NCBI GenBank assembly: GCA_025966295.1 | Contig: JAOPVD010000276.1 | Span: forward strand, 1-8,725 | Source of the DNA: Frankiales bacterium | GTDB lineage: Bacteria > Actinomycetota > Actinomycetes > Mycobacteriales > SCTD01 | DNA length: 8,725 bases | Direction of reading: 5' to 3' | In this document: piece after piece, positions 1 to 6,445 of the stretch | Numbering within the stretch: position 1 is the first letter of the stretch | Layout: the number at the start of each line of letters is the position of its first letter | Notes under the pieces: model-generated | What the model saw: the letters and a program-made list of their open reading frames with translations, nothing else | What the model was told of the DNA's origin: nothing | Databases searched by the model: none | Program-made: the position numbers and the translations under genes

Positions 1-115
1 CCGGCAGCGGCTCGGCGGCGGCCGGCGGCGCGGCGAACCGGGTGCGGGTCGGGACGGCCGCGGCCGGCACCAGCGCCTCGTCCTGCGGGTTCTCGGGGGT
101 GCGCGGCTCGGTCAC
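1..115 (-). CDS. Probable second Mce-associated protein, N-terminal fragment
   Basis: A frame opens with GTG at 115, one base after the stop of the Mce-associated gene, and stays open for 38 codons to the window edge. It starts Met-Thr-Glu-Pro-Arg-Thr-Pro-Glu-Asn and becomes Ala/Pro-rich (A-A-P-P-A-A-A-E-P-L-P). This acidic then Pro/Ala-rich start resembles the disordered N-terminus of Mce-associated membrane proteins, which commonly occur as two or more genes after mceF. No transmembrane helix or folded domain is reached before the edge, so identity is inferred from position and composition. An in-frame stop at 122-124 limits the start choice; no strong ribosome-binding site is seen. It could instead be an unrelated small hypothetical gene of the same operon. 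Confidence 0.6.
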   Translation of the reverse strand, partial: MTEPRTPENPQDEALVPAAAVPTRTRFAAPPAAAEPLP

Positions 116-116
116 G

Positions 117-677
117 TCAGCTCACGCCCTGCAGGTCGGCGACGAGCCAGCGGCCGCCGTGCTTCTCGAGCACGAGCTTCCAGCGGTCGTTCTGCACGAC
201 GCCGTCCTTGTTGGTGCTGTCGACGACCGTCCGGTCGACCGCGACCAGCACGGTGGCCGTGTCGGTGTCGCTGCGCACCACCGCCGCCGAGCGGATCTTG
301 CCGCTGGAGGTGGTCTTGCGGCTGACGATGAGCTGCTTGAGGGTGGCCTGCGACTTGCCGAACTGGTCCTTGAAGGTGCCGGTCGCGCCTGCGACGACCC
401 GGGCGAGGTCCCGGTCGATGGTGGGCGCGCTGAGCGCGTCGAGGTTGATGATCGCCTGGCGCCCCGCGGCCAGGGCGGACTGCCGGGCCTCGGCCAGGTC
501 TGAGCGCGCGGTCCGGTGCGCGCGCACCACGAGCGCGAGCACGACGCTCGCCACCACCAGGAGCACGGCGACCGAGCTCAGGACGACGACGGCGATGCGG
601 CGGCCGGGCGGCAGCGGCGGGCGCTGCGGAGCCGCGGGGGTCCACGCGGTACCCGCGTCTGGATCGAGGGACGTCAC
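117..677 (-). CDS. Mce-associated membrane protein
   Basis: This 186-residue protein has the classic layout of actinobacterial Mce-associated (Mam/Mas) proteins. It has a Pro/Ala-rich disordered cytoplasmic N-terminus (about 1-26), a single transmembrane helix (about 28-51), and a helix with R-x-A-R-S-D-L-A-E-A-R (about 55-68). An extracytoplasmic domain with a cystatin/NTF2-like alternation of helix and strands follows (about 70-186), ending in G-G-R-W-L-V-A-D-L, the usual terminal strand. Homologues encoded after mceF, and orphan ones such as mycobacterial OmamA, are reported to support stability and function of Mce transporters. That role is inferred here from fold pattern and position. 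The GTG start at 677 is the first possible start in its frame after mceF and has no visible Shine-Dalgarno sequence. A small upstream frame ends within this start codon (GTGA). The stop is one base from the next gene's GTG. Confidence 0.9.
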   Translation of the reverse strand: MTSLDPDAGTAWTPAAPQRPPLPPGRRIAVVVLSSVAVLLVVASVVLALVVRAHRTARSDLAEARQSALAAGRQAIINLDALSAPTIDRDLARVVAGATGTFKDQFGKSQATLKQLIVSRKTTSSGKIRSAAVVRSDTDTATVLVAVDRTVVDSTNKDGVVQNDRWKLVLEKHGGRWLVADLQGVS

Positions 678-779
678 TGGCGGGGTCCGGTTCGGGTCGT
701 TCCGACTCTCACGCGACCATTCACGCAGACATTGTCGCTCACGTTGCTGGGAGCGCGCTGGGCGCCGACGGCCGTCCGG
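678..779 (-). other. 102-base gap between mceF and the Mce-associated gene
   Basis: This is the only non-overlapping junction of any size in the operon. On the coding strand it holds a 10-base palindrome (GACGGCCGTC, 767-776) right after the mceF stop. It also holds two adjacent imperfect 12-base repeats (721-732 and 709-720) and a 22-codon frame opening with GTG at 742 and ending at 674. That frame's TGA overlaps the GTG start of the next gene. The palindrome has no loop and no T-run, so it is not a convincing terminator. No clear promoter hexamers are seen, although the centre is less GC-rich than its surroundings. The downstream gene lacks a recognisable Shine-Dalgarno site. Whether the gap is a promoter, an mRNA-processing site or inert spacer cannot be decided from sequence. 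Confidence 0.5.
709..732 (-). repeat. Tandem imperfect 12-base repeat
   Basis: On the coding strand, ATGTCTGCGTGA (732-721) is followed directly by ATGGTCGCGTGA (720-709), 9 of 12 bases identical. Each unit happens to be a complete M-x-A-stop minigene. It lies in the mceF to Mce-associated gap. This could be a regulator half-site pair or chance. The repeat is directly visible; any function is speculative. Confidence 0.4.
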
Positions 780-2135
780 TCACGAGCGCCGCAGTGGGTC
801 CATGAGCAGCCACTGCCACGAGGTGTCGCCGAACAGCGCCGAGGCGCCCGCGGTGGAGCCCAGCGTGAACTGCTGGCCGGTGGCCGTGATGGCGTGACCG
901 GTCGACGGGTCGTAGTCGGCCAGCCCCACGGTGTAGCCGTCGGTGCCGGTGACGCCGCCGTACAGCGACGCCTGCCGGTTGACCGGGGCCGAGCGGTCCT
1001 CGGGGAACGGCGGCAGCCCCTCGGCGCGGGGCGCGTTGCGGGCGCCACGCACGTCGGTCGGGCTGGGGCTCTGCTGCGAGCAGTAGGCCTTGAGGTTGGG
1101 CGTCGGGTTGGTCTGGTCCTCGTACGGCCGCTTCGTGGTGGTCCGGTAGCCGGGGTCGGTGGTCGGGCAGGGGGTCGGGCTCAGCGCCGTCACGAAGCCG
1201 AAGTGCGCCGTCCCGTCGCCGGGGGTGACGGTGAAACCGCCGGCGACGACGTTCGGGTAGCTGACGATGATCTGCCGCAGCGCCGGGATGCGGACCGCCT
1301 GCACCTGGGCCGCGAACACCAGGTTGTCCAGCAGCACCGGGAGCTGAGCGCGGTTGGCCTCCAGCAGCGAGGTCGTCGTACGAGCGCTGTCGGTGCCGTT
1401 CTTGAACAGCGCCCGGAAGTCCGGGTCGCTGGCGCGGAGCTGGGCGGTGAGCTGGGCGAGGTCGCGGTTGTAGGACTTGAAGTGGCCGGCGACGTCGCGC
1501 TGGGTGTCGAGGACCGGTTTGCTGTCCTGGATCAGGCGGAGGGTCTGCGGCAGGTTGGCGGTCGCGGCGTTGGTGAGCTGGTCGCCGGCGTCGATGAGGC
1601 GCTGGAGGTCGTCGCCGGTGCCGTCGAAGGCCTTGCCGAGCTCGTCCAGGACCACGGTGACGTCGGCGGTGTCGATGCTGCGAACCAGCCGGTCGAGGTT
1701 GACCACGAGCTGGGTGGGTTGGATCGGGATGTCGGTCATCGAGCGCTCGATGACGTCGCCGTCCCTGAGGTAGGTGGGGCCGTCGTTCTGCGGCAGCAGG
1801 TCGACGTACTGCTCGCCGATGGCGGACCGGTTGCCGACCACGGCCTTGACCGGCGACGGGACCTTGCTGCCCGGCTTGAGGCGCAGGCCGACGTTGACGC
1901 CGTCCGGCAGCAGCGAGAGCTCCTCGACCTTGCCGACGGGGACACCGCGATAGGTCACCTCGGCGCCGTCGAAGATCCCGCCGGAGTCCTTGAACTGGGC
2001 GTTGACGAGGAAGCCCTTGTCGTAGCCGGGCAGCAGCCGGCCGAGGCCGGCGTAGCGACCGCCGGCGTAGGCCAGGCCGAGCACGGCCACCAGGCCGAAC
2101 ACGAGCAGCTGGAGCTTCGTCTGGCGGGTGATCAC
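780..2135 (-). CDS. mceF: MCE family protein, MceF subunit
   Basis: This 451-residue protein is the last and longest MCE subunit here. A transmembrane helix at about 7-25 precedes an MCE domain at about 41-115, which has A-E-V-T-Y-R-G-V-P-V-G-K-V and S-A-I-G-E-Q-Y-V-D-L-L. Helical repeats run to about 290. The region at about 290-390 has the family's aromatic and proline-rich pattern, with Cys323 and Cys352 and V-R-G-A-R-N-A-P-R (about 362-370), typical of MceF. A C-terminal extension at about 388-445 is Gly/Thr-rich and reads like short beta strands. The start is GTG at 2135 in a GTGA overlap with mceE, with the clearest Shine-Dalgarno site of the operon, GGAGG, at 2142-2146 (six-base spacer). 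The gene ends at a TGA and is followed by the only sizeable gap of the operon. It completes the A-F set required for one heterohexameric transporter. Confidence 0.95.
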   Translation of the reverse strand: MITRQTKLQLLVFGLVAVLGLAYAGGRYAGLGRLLPGYDKGFLVNAQFKDSGGIFDGAEVTYRGVPVGKVEELSLLPDGVNVGLRLKPGSKVPSPVKAVVGNRSAIGEQYVDLLPQNDGPTYLRDGDVIERSMTDIPIQPTQLVVNLDRLVRSIDTADVTVVLDELGKAFDGTGDDLQRLIDAGDQLTNAATANLPQTLRLIQDSKPVLDTQRDVAGHFKSYNRDLAQLTAQLRASDPDFRALFKNGTDSARTTTSLLEANRAQLPVLLDNLVFAAQVQAVRIPALRQIIVSYPNVVAGGFTVTPGDGTAHFGFVTALSPTPCPTTDPGYRTTTKRPYEDQTNPTPNLKAYCSQQSPSPTDVRGARNAPRAEGLPPFPEDRSAPVNRQASLYGGVTGTDGYTVGLADYDPSTGHAITATGQQFTLGSTAGASALFGDTSWQWLLMDPLRRS

Positions 2136-3346
2136 GACAGGCCTCCGAACAGCAGCAGCGCCAGGTCGCCCGAGCCGCCGGTCAGGTTGCCCGTGAGCCC
2201 ACCGAGACCCGGCAGCGGGGGCAGCTGCGGGAGCGTCGGGAGCTTGGGCAGGGTCGGGAGCTTGGGCACGACCGGCTTCTGGGTGCCACCGGAGCCGGCC
2301 TTCGGCAGCGGCAGCGGCAACGGCAGCCCGCCGCCGGTGAGGTTGTTGATGAGGTCCTGCAGGCTGGTGTCGACGGTGATGTACAGGTTGGCGAAGTCGC
2401 CCCGGATGCCGCCCTTGTTGCCCGGCAGCGCCACCGTCCGCGGGAACGGGTAGGTGGTGAGCAGCTCGAGGGCGTTCGGGAGGTCCTTCCCGGCCACCGC
2501 CAGCTGCGTGAGGATCGGCTGCAGCGCCCGCAGGTCGGTGATGGTGTTCTGCTGCGTGGCCTCGATGACCCGGGTCGCGACCGTGCCCAGGTTGTTCAGG
2601 CCGGCGAGCACCCGGGTGAGCTGGGCCCGCTCGTCGGCGAGCACAGAGGCGCCCTGGGGGATGTCGCGCAGCGCGACGTCGAGGACCTGGCGCTGGGCAG
2701 CCAGCTTGCCGCTGAGCCGGTCGAGCCCGTCCAGCGCCCGCGTGATCTGGGTCTTCTGCGCGTCCAGGCCGCCGACGAAGCCGGTGAGCTGGCGCAGGAA
2801 GTCGCGGACCTGGGACTCGCGGCCCTTGAGCGCCTTGGTGAGCTCGCTGTTGATGACCTGCAGCTGCTCGAGGCTGCCGCCGTTGAGGACCAGCGAGAGC
2901 GCCCCGAGCACCTCCTCGATGTCGGCGTTGCGCTGGGTGCGCTTCAGCGGGATCAGGGCGCCGCTGCGCAGCGTCCCGAAGGCGTTGGCCGGCTTCTCCA
3001 GGCTCACGAACTTCTCGCCGAGCAGCGAGGTCTGGCGCAGCGAGGCGGTGGCGTTCTCGGGCAGCACGACGTCGCCCTTGAGGGCCACGGTCACCAGCGC
3101 GGTGTAGCCGTTCTTGAGCTCGATCCTCTTGACCGAGCCGACCGTGACGTCGTTGACCTTGACCGACGACTGCGGCACCAGGTCCAGCACGTCGGTGAAC
3201 TCGATCTCGACCTGAAGCGGGCCGGTCACGCCGCCCGGGAGCGGCAGGCTGTTGGCGCCCTGGAACTTGCAGCCCGACAGCACCAGTGCGGAGCTGGCGA
3301 CCAGCGCCAGCCAGGCGCCCCGGCGGCGGACCGTGGCCCGGCTCAC
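2132..3346 (-). CDS. mceE: MCE family lipoprotein, MceE subunit
   Basis: The start is the GTG at 3346, giving 404 residues and a GTGA overlap with mceD. The open frame runs about 100 bases further upstream inside mceD, but that segment has no signal peptide and is rejected. The N-terminus is a lipoprotein signal: R-R-R, a hydrophobic core at about 11-23, then lipobox L-S-G-C (Cys26, its only cysteine). MceE is the known lipoprotein of mce operons (LprK family in mycobacteria). The MCE domain at about 44-117 includes V-K-V-N-D-V-T-V-G-S-V and S-L-L-G-E-K-F-V. Long helical repeats cover about 140-295, followed by the conserved T-T-Y-P-F-P region. From about 339 the protein turns into a low-complexity Leu/Pro tail: alternating Leu-Pro at 341-348, then repeated L-P-T-L-P-K units at about 360-378, then Gly-rich sequence. 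The end overlaps the mceF start (GTGA). It acts as the lipid-anchored tunnel subunit. Confidence 0.94.
   Translation of the reverse strand: MSRATVRRRGAWLALVASSALVLSGCKFQGANSLPLPGGVTGPLQVEIEFTDVLDLVPQSSVKVNDVTVGSVKRIELKNGYTALVTVALKGDVVLPENATASLRQTSLLGEKFVSLEKPANAFGTLRSGALIPLKRTQRNADIEEVLGALSLVLNGGSLEQLQVINSELTKALKGRESQVRDFLRQLTGFVGGLDAQKTQITRALDGLDRLSGKLAAQRQVLDVALRDIPQGASVLADERAQLTRVLAGLNNLGTVATRVIEATQQNTITDLRALQPILTQLAVAGKDLPNALELLTTYPFPRTVALPGNKGGIRGDFANLYITVDTSLQDLINNLTGGGLPLPLPLPKAGSGGTQKPVVPKLPTLPKLPTLPQLPPLPGLGGLTGNLTGGSGDLALLLFGGLS
2235..2268 (-). repeat. 18-base-period repeat within mceE (Leu-Pro tail)
   Basis: The 16-base string GTCGGGAGCTTGGGCA (plus strand) occurs at 2235-2250 and again exactly at 2253-2268, a period of 18 bases or six codons. 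It encodes the duplicated Leu-Pro-Thr-Leu-Pro-Lys unit of the MceE C-terminal tail. An exact in-frame duplication like this can change copy number by slippage without breaking the reading frame. Confidence 0.8.
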
Positions 3347-4461
3347 GACGACGCCACCAGGATGCCGCCGAGCGTCAGGTCCCGCGGGACCGAGCTGCGG
3401 GCCGCCGTCGGCGCCTTCGGGAGCGGGATCCCTCCGCTGCACAGCGCCGGGGGCAGCGTGAGCGGCAGCCCCGGGATGCGGAGCAGGTTGCAGAGCGCTC
3501 CGGCGGGACCGCCCTGGCCCGTGCTGTTGTCGCGGGTGTCGAGCGTCCCGGACTTGGAGTTGTAGGCCAGCTGCAGGTTGGACAGCGCGGTCGGGGCGGT
3601 GTCGAGGAACTCGCGCAGCGCCGCCTTCTGCTTGACCAGCACCTTGGTCACCGACGCCAGGTCGGTGATGTTGGCCGTCAGGTTGTCCTTGTTCTGCTTG
3701 ACGAACGACGCCACCTCGGCGAGCGCCACCGACAGCTGCTTGATCGCGGTCGCGAGGTCGGTGCGCTCGCCGTTGAGCTGGGCGGCCACCGCGGCCAGGT
3801 CGGCGTTGAAGGCCCGCACCACGCTGTCGTTGCGGGCGATCGTGGTGGTGAAGTCCTGCAGGTTGGAGATCGTCCCGAACAGGTCGGTGCGGGAGTCGGC
3901 GAGCGTCTTGACCGCCTGGGAGAGTCCCGTCAGGGTGCTGTTGAGGGCGGCGCCGTTGCCGTTGAGGTTGGCGGCACCCACCTTGAGCAGGTCCGAGAGG
4001 GCGCCGTGCTTGTTGGCGCCCTCCGGCCCGAGGGCCTGGTTGAGGGTGTCGAGGTTCTTGTAGATCTCGTCGAGCTCCACCGGCTGGGCGGTGCGGTCGG
4101 TGCCGAGGTGGACGTTGTCGGGCAGCGTCTCCCCCGACTCATAGACCGGCGTGAGCTGGACGTACCGGTCGCTGACGATCGACGGCGCCAGCAGCACCGC
4201 CTGGGCGTCCTTGGGGATCTTGTACGACGCGTCGTAGCTCATCTCGAGCCGGACCCGGGTGCCCTCCGGCTTGATCTTGGTGACCTCGCCGATCTTGACG
4301 CCGAGCACCCGCACGTCGCTGTGCACGTAGACGCCGACGGCCCGGTCGAAGTCGGCCGAGAAGTGCTTGGTCGTGGGGTTGCTGAAGACGCCGCAGCCGG
4401 CGGTCAGGCCGGACAGGCCGAGCAGGACGGTGAGCGCCATCAGGCGCTGGCGGGTGCTCAT
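3343..4461 (-). CDS. mceD: MCE family protein, MceD subunit, putative lipoprotein
   Basis: This 372-residue protein begins with a short basic n-region and a hydrophobic core at about 7-20 ending in L-T-A-G-C (Cys23). That matches a lipobox, so this subunit may be a lipid-anchored protein rather than a transmembrane one. The MCE domain at about 33-107 has the S-D-V-R-V-L-G-V-K-I-G-E-V turn and V-S-D-R-Y-V-Q-L. Helical repeats follow at about 125-300. The S-G-T-L-D-T-R-D-N motif at about 304-312 is typical of MceD. A C-terminal segment contains Cys324 and Cys341 flanking Leu/Pro-rich sequence. The ATG at 4461 overlaps the mceC stop (ATGA) and is preceded by a good GGAAGG site four bases upstream. 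The stop overlaps the mceE start (GTGA). Its role is as a structural subunit of the lipid-transport hexamer. Family assignment is secure; lipidation is inferred from the motif alone. Confidence 0.93.
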   Translation of the reverse strand: MSTRQRLMALTVLLGLSGLTAGCGVFSNPTTKHFSADFDRAVGVYVHSDVRVLGVKIGEVTKIKPEGTRVRLEMSYDASYKIPKDAQAVLLAPSIVSDRYVQLTPVYESGETLPDNVHLGTDRTAQPVELDEIYKNLDTLNQALGPEGANKHGALSDLLKVGAANLNGNGAALNSTLTGLSQAVKTLADSRTDLFGTISNLQDFTTTIARNDSVVRAFNADLAAVAAQLNGERTDLATAIKQLSVALAEVASFVKQNKDNLTANITDLASVTKVLVKQKAALREFLDTAPTALSNLQLAYNSKSGTLDTRDNSTGQGGPAGALCNLLRIPGLPLTLPPALCSGGIPLPKAPTAARSSVPRDLTLGGILVASS

Positions 4462-5444
4462 GAGCCCTTCCCAAAGGATCCGGGGCCGAAGGTGGTGGGC
4501 GGCGAGGTGAGGTTCCAGACGTAGGTGTCGAACCAGCGGCCGTTGCCCAGGTTGTTGGCGAACAGCCGGACGAACGGTGCCAGGCGCTCGATGCCGGCAT
4601 CGAGGTTGTCCTGGTTCTTCCTCAGCACCGTCACGACGCCGCGCAGGCTCTGCAGCGCCGGCGCCAGGGTGGCGCGGTTCTCGCGGACCAGCGCGATGAG
4701 CTGGTTGGAGAGCTCGGTCGTGGTCGTGAGCAGCGTGTGGATCGCCTCGCGGCGGGCCTTGATCTCCTGCAGCACCAGGTCGCTGTCTTTGAGGAACGCC
4801 ACCAGGTCCTGGTCGCGCGCCGCCAGTGTCGCCGTCACACCGGAGGCCCGGTCGAGCAGCACCCGGAGCTTGGCGTCGCGGGAGGCGATGGTCTTCGACA
4901 GCCGGGACAGGCCGTCCAGCGAGGCCCGGACCTCCGCCGGGGAGCCGCGGAAGTCGTCAGCCAGGGTGGTGAACGAGCGCGCCAGCTGGGCGCTGTCGAT
5001 GCCGCCGACCGTGCCGGCCAGCTGCTGGAAGGCCGGGGAGATGTCGAACGGCGCCGTCGTGCGGCTGACCGGGATGTGCGTCGACGGCTCGAGGGTGCCG
5101 TCGCCATCCGGCTCCAGGCTGATGTACTTGCGGCCCAGGACAGTCTTGATCTTGATGGCCGCCTTGGTGAGCCGGCCGAGCTGGACGCCCTTGAGGCGCA
5201 TCTTCACCACGACGTGGTCGCCCTTGAGCTCGATGCCGACGACCTTGCCGACCTTGACGCCGGCGACGCGGACCTCGTCCATCTTCTGCAGACCGGCCGC
5301 CTCGCTGAAGTCGGCGGCGTACACCTGGCCGCCGCCGATGAAGGGCAGTGCGTCGGTCTTGAACGCGCCCACCACCAGCAGCAGGATCAGCACGAGGCCG
5401 GTGGCCCCGATGACCACCTTGTTCCTCTCCCTGAACGGCGTCAT
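4458..5444 (-). CDS. mceC: MCE family protein, MceC subunit
   Basis: The real gene is 328 codons from the ATG at 5444, sharing ATGA with the mceB stop and preceded by an AGGTG site about 7 bases upstream. The frame stays open much further upstream through mceB, but that extension is Arg/Gly/His-rich nonsense and is rejected. After a basic N-terminus (R-E-R-N-K) comes one transmembrane helix at about 10-27, then an MCE domain at about 40-113 with D-E-V-R-V-A-G-V-K-V-G-K-V and T-V-L-G-R-K-Y-I-S-L. A long helical region at about 135-298 contains heptad-like repeats. The end, N-G-R-W-F-D-T-Y-V-W-N-L, is typical of MceC. It contains no cysteine, unlike its A, B, D and F neighbours. It ends in a short Gly/Ser/Phe tail, and its TGA overlaps the mceD ATG. 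It should be a tunnel-forming subunit of the Mce hexamer. Confidence 0.94.
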   Translation of the reverse strand: MTPFRERNKVVIGATGLVLILLLVVGAFKTDALPFIGGGQVYAADFSEAAGLQKMDEVRVAGVKVGKVVGIELKGDHVVVKMRLKGVQLGRLTKAAIKIKTVLGRKYISLEPDGDGTLEPSTHIPVSRTTAPFDISPAFQQLAGTVGGIDSAQLARSFTTLADDFRGSPAEVRASLDGLSRLSKTIASRDAKLRVLLDRASGVTATLAARDQDLVAFLKDSDLVLQEIKARREAIHTLLTTTTELSNQLIALVRENRATLAPALQSLRGVVTVLRKNQDNLDAGIERLAPFVRLFANNLGNGRWFDTYVWNLTSPPTTFGPGSFGKGS

Positions 5445-6445
5445 GGCTTGCACCTGTCGACGTTGTTGACGAGCTGGAGCCCGTTGACCTCCACCCCGCA
5501 GAGGTAGAAGTTGAACCAGCCGCCGTAGGTGGCGGTGCTGATGATGCGGTCGAGCTTGCCGGGCAGCCGCTGCAGGACCCCGTCGACGACCGCCTTGTTG
5601 TCGTCGAGGTTCTTGGCCAGCGTCTTGAGCTGCTTGAGGTCCTCGCGCACGGCCGGCCGGATCCCGGCGAGCAGCCCGGCGGTGGCGTCGGTGAGCTTCC
5701 CGATGCCGACGACCGACTCCCCGATCGTGGTCCGGTCCTGCGCGAAGCCGGCGGCCAGCCGGCGCAGCTGCGTGATGAGGGAGTTGAGGTCGGCGTCGCG
5801 CCGCCCGACCGTGTCGAGCACGGTCGTCAGGTTGTCGACCACCCGACCGATGACGGCGTCCTTGTCGGCCAGCGTGGTGGTCAGCGACGCGGTCCGCGCG
5901 AGCAGCGTGTCGATCGTGCCGCCCTCGCCCTGCAGCGTCTGGATGATCTCGAAGGACACCTCGTTGACGGTCTTCGGGTCGAGCGCCTGGAACAGCGGGC
6001 GGAAGCCGTTGAACAGCACGGTGAGGTCGAGGGCGTTCTTGGTCTGCGCGAGCGGCACCGTCGAGCCGGGCGCGCGGGCGGTGGCCGAGCCGGTGCCCTC
6101 GGCGATGGCGACGTAGCGCTCGCCGACGAGGTTGCGGTAGCGCAGCTGCAGGACGTTGGCCTCGGTGATGCGACGGTCGCCGTCGAGCTGCAGCACGACG
6201 TCGGCGACGTCCTTGCCGGTCTCCCGGTCCTTGGCCAGGCCGATGCTCTTGACCTTGCCGACCTTCACGCCGGCGACCCGCACCTCGTTGCCGGGCAGCA
6301 GGCCGGTGACGTCGGAGAACTGGGCGCGGTAGGTCGTGGACTTGCCGACGCCGAAGTTGCCGATGGTGGCGGCCAGCATGAACGTCATCAGCGAGGTGAC
6401 CAGCATGAAGACGATCAGCTTGATGCCGGCGGAGGTTGTCTTCAC
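5441..6445 (-). CDS. mceB: MCE family protein, MceB subunit
   Basis: This 334-residue MCE subunit has an N-terminal transmembrane helix at about 8-30 and an MCE domain at about 37-116. The domain includes N-E-V-R-V-A-G-V-K-V-G-K-V and the L-R-Y-R-N-L-V-G-E-R-Y-V strand characteristic of MceB. A helical segment follows at about 138-300. The ending Y-G-G-W-F-N-F-Y-L-C, with a second cysteine three residues before the end (Cys316, Cys332), is the usual MceB signature. These are its only two cysteines. The start is GTG at 6445, within the GTGA overlap with the mceA stop. No strong Shine-Dalgarno sequence is visible, which fits coupling to upstream translation. The stop overlaps mceC as ATGA. It is inferred to occupy one position of the MceA-F hexamer, with the MCE domain in the ring near the inner membrane and helices extending outward. 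Confidence 0.95.
   Translation of the reverse strand: MKTTSAGIKLIVFMLVTSLMTFMLAATIGNFGVGKSTTYRAQFSDVTGLLPGNEVRVAGVKVGKVKSIGLAKDRETGKDVADVVLQLDGDRRITEANVLQLRYRNLVGERYVAIAEGTGSATARAPGSTVPLAQTKNALDLTVLFNGFRPLFQALDPKTVNEVSFEIIQTLQGEGGTIDTLLARTASLTTTLADKDAVIGRVVDNLTTVLDTVGRRDADLNSLITQLRRLAAGFAQDRTTIGESVVGIGKLTDATAGLLAGIRPAVREDLKQLKTLAKNLDDNKAVVDGVLQRLPGKLDRIISTATYGGWFNFYLCGVEVNGLQLVNNVDRCKP

Noticed and set aside
767..776. Palindrome GACGGCCGTC after mceF as a terminator
   Set aside because: It is a perfect 10-base palindrome with no loop and no following T-run, so it cannot form a standard intrinsic terminator. The operon appears to continue.
674..1048. A 124-codon same-strand frame over the end of mceF
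   Set aside because: Most of it is a Pro/Arg/Ser/Thr-rich out-of-frame reading of mceF. Only its last 22 codons, in the gap, are noted as a possible leader ORF.
516..2453. A 645-codon open frame on the plus strand opposite mceF and the Mce-associated gene
   Set aside because: It lies antisense to a clear MceF and reads as Arg/Gly/Val/Asp-rich low-complexity sequence, as expected for antisense frames in high-GC coding DNA. It has no domain and no plausible start context.
3347..3442. Longer start for mceE
   Set aside because: The upstream codons overlap mceD and would bury the lipoprotein signal. The GTG at 3346 places the L-S-G-C lipobox at residue 26 and gives the GTGA overlap.
3286..4524. 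A 412-codon open frame on the plus strand opposite mceD
   Set aside because: The composition is dominated by Val, Gly, Arg, Glu and Asp with no family motif. It is an antisense shadow of a well-supported MCE gene. The same applies to 6436-7872 and 7887-8651.
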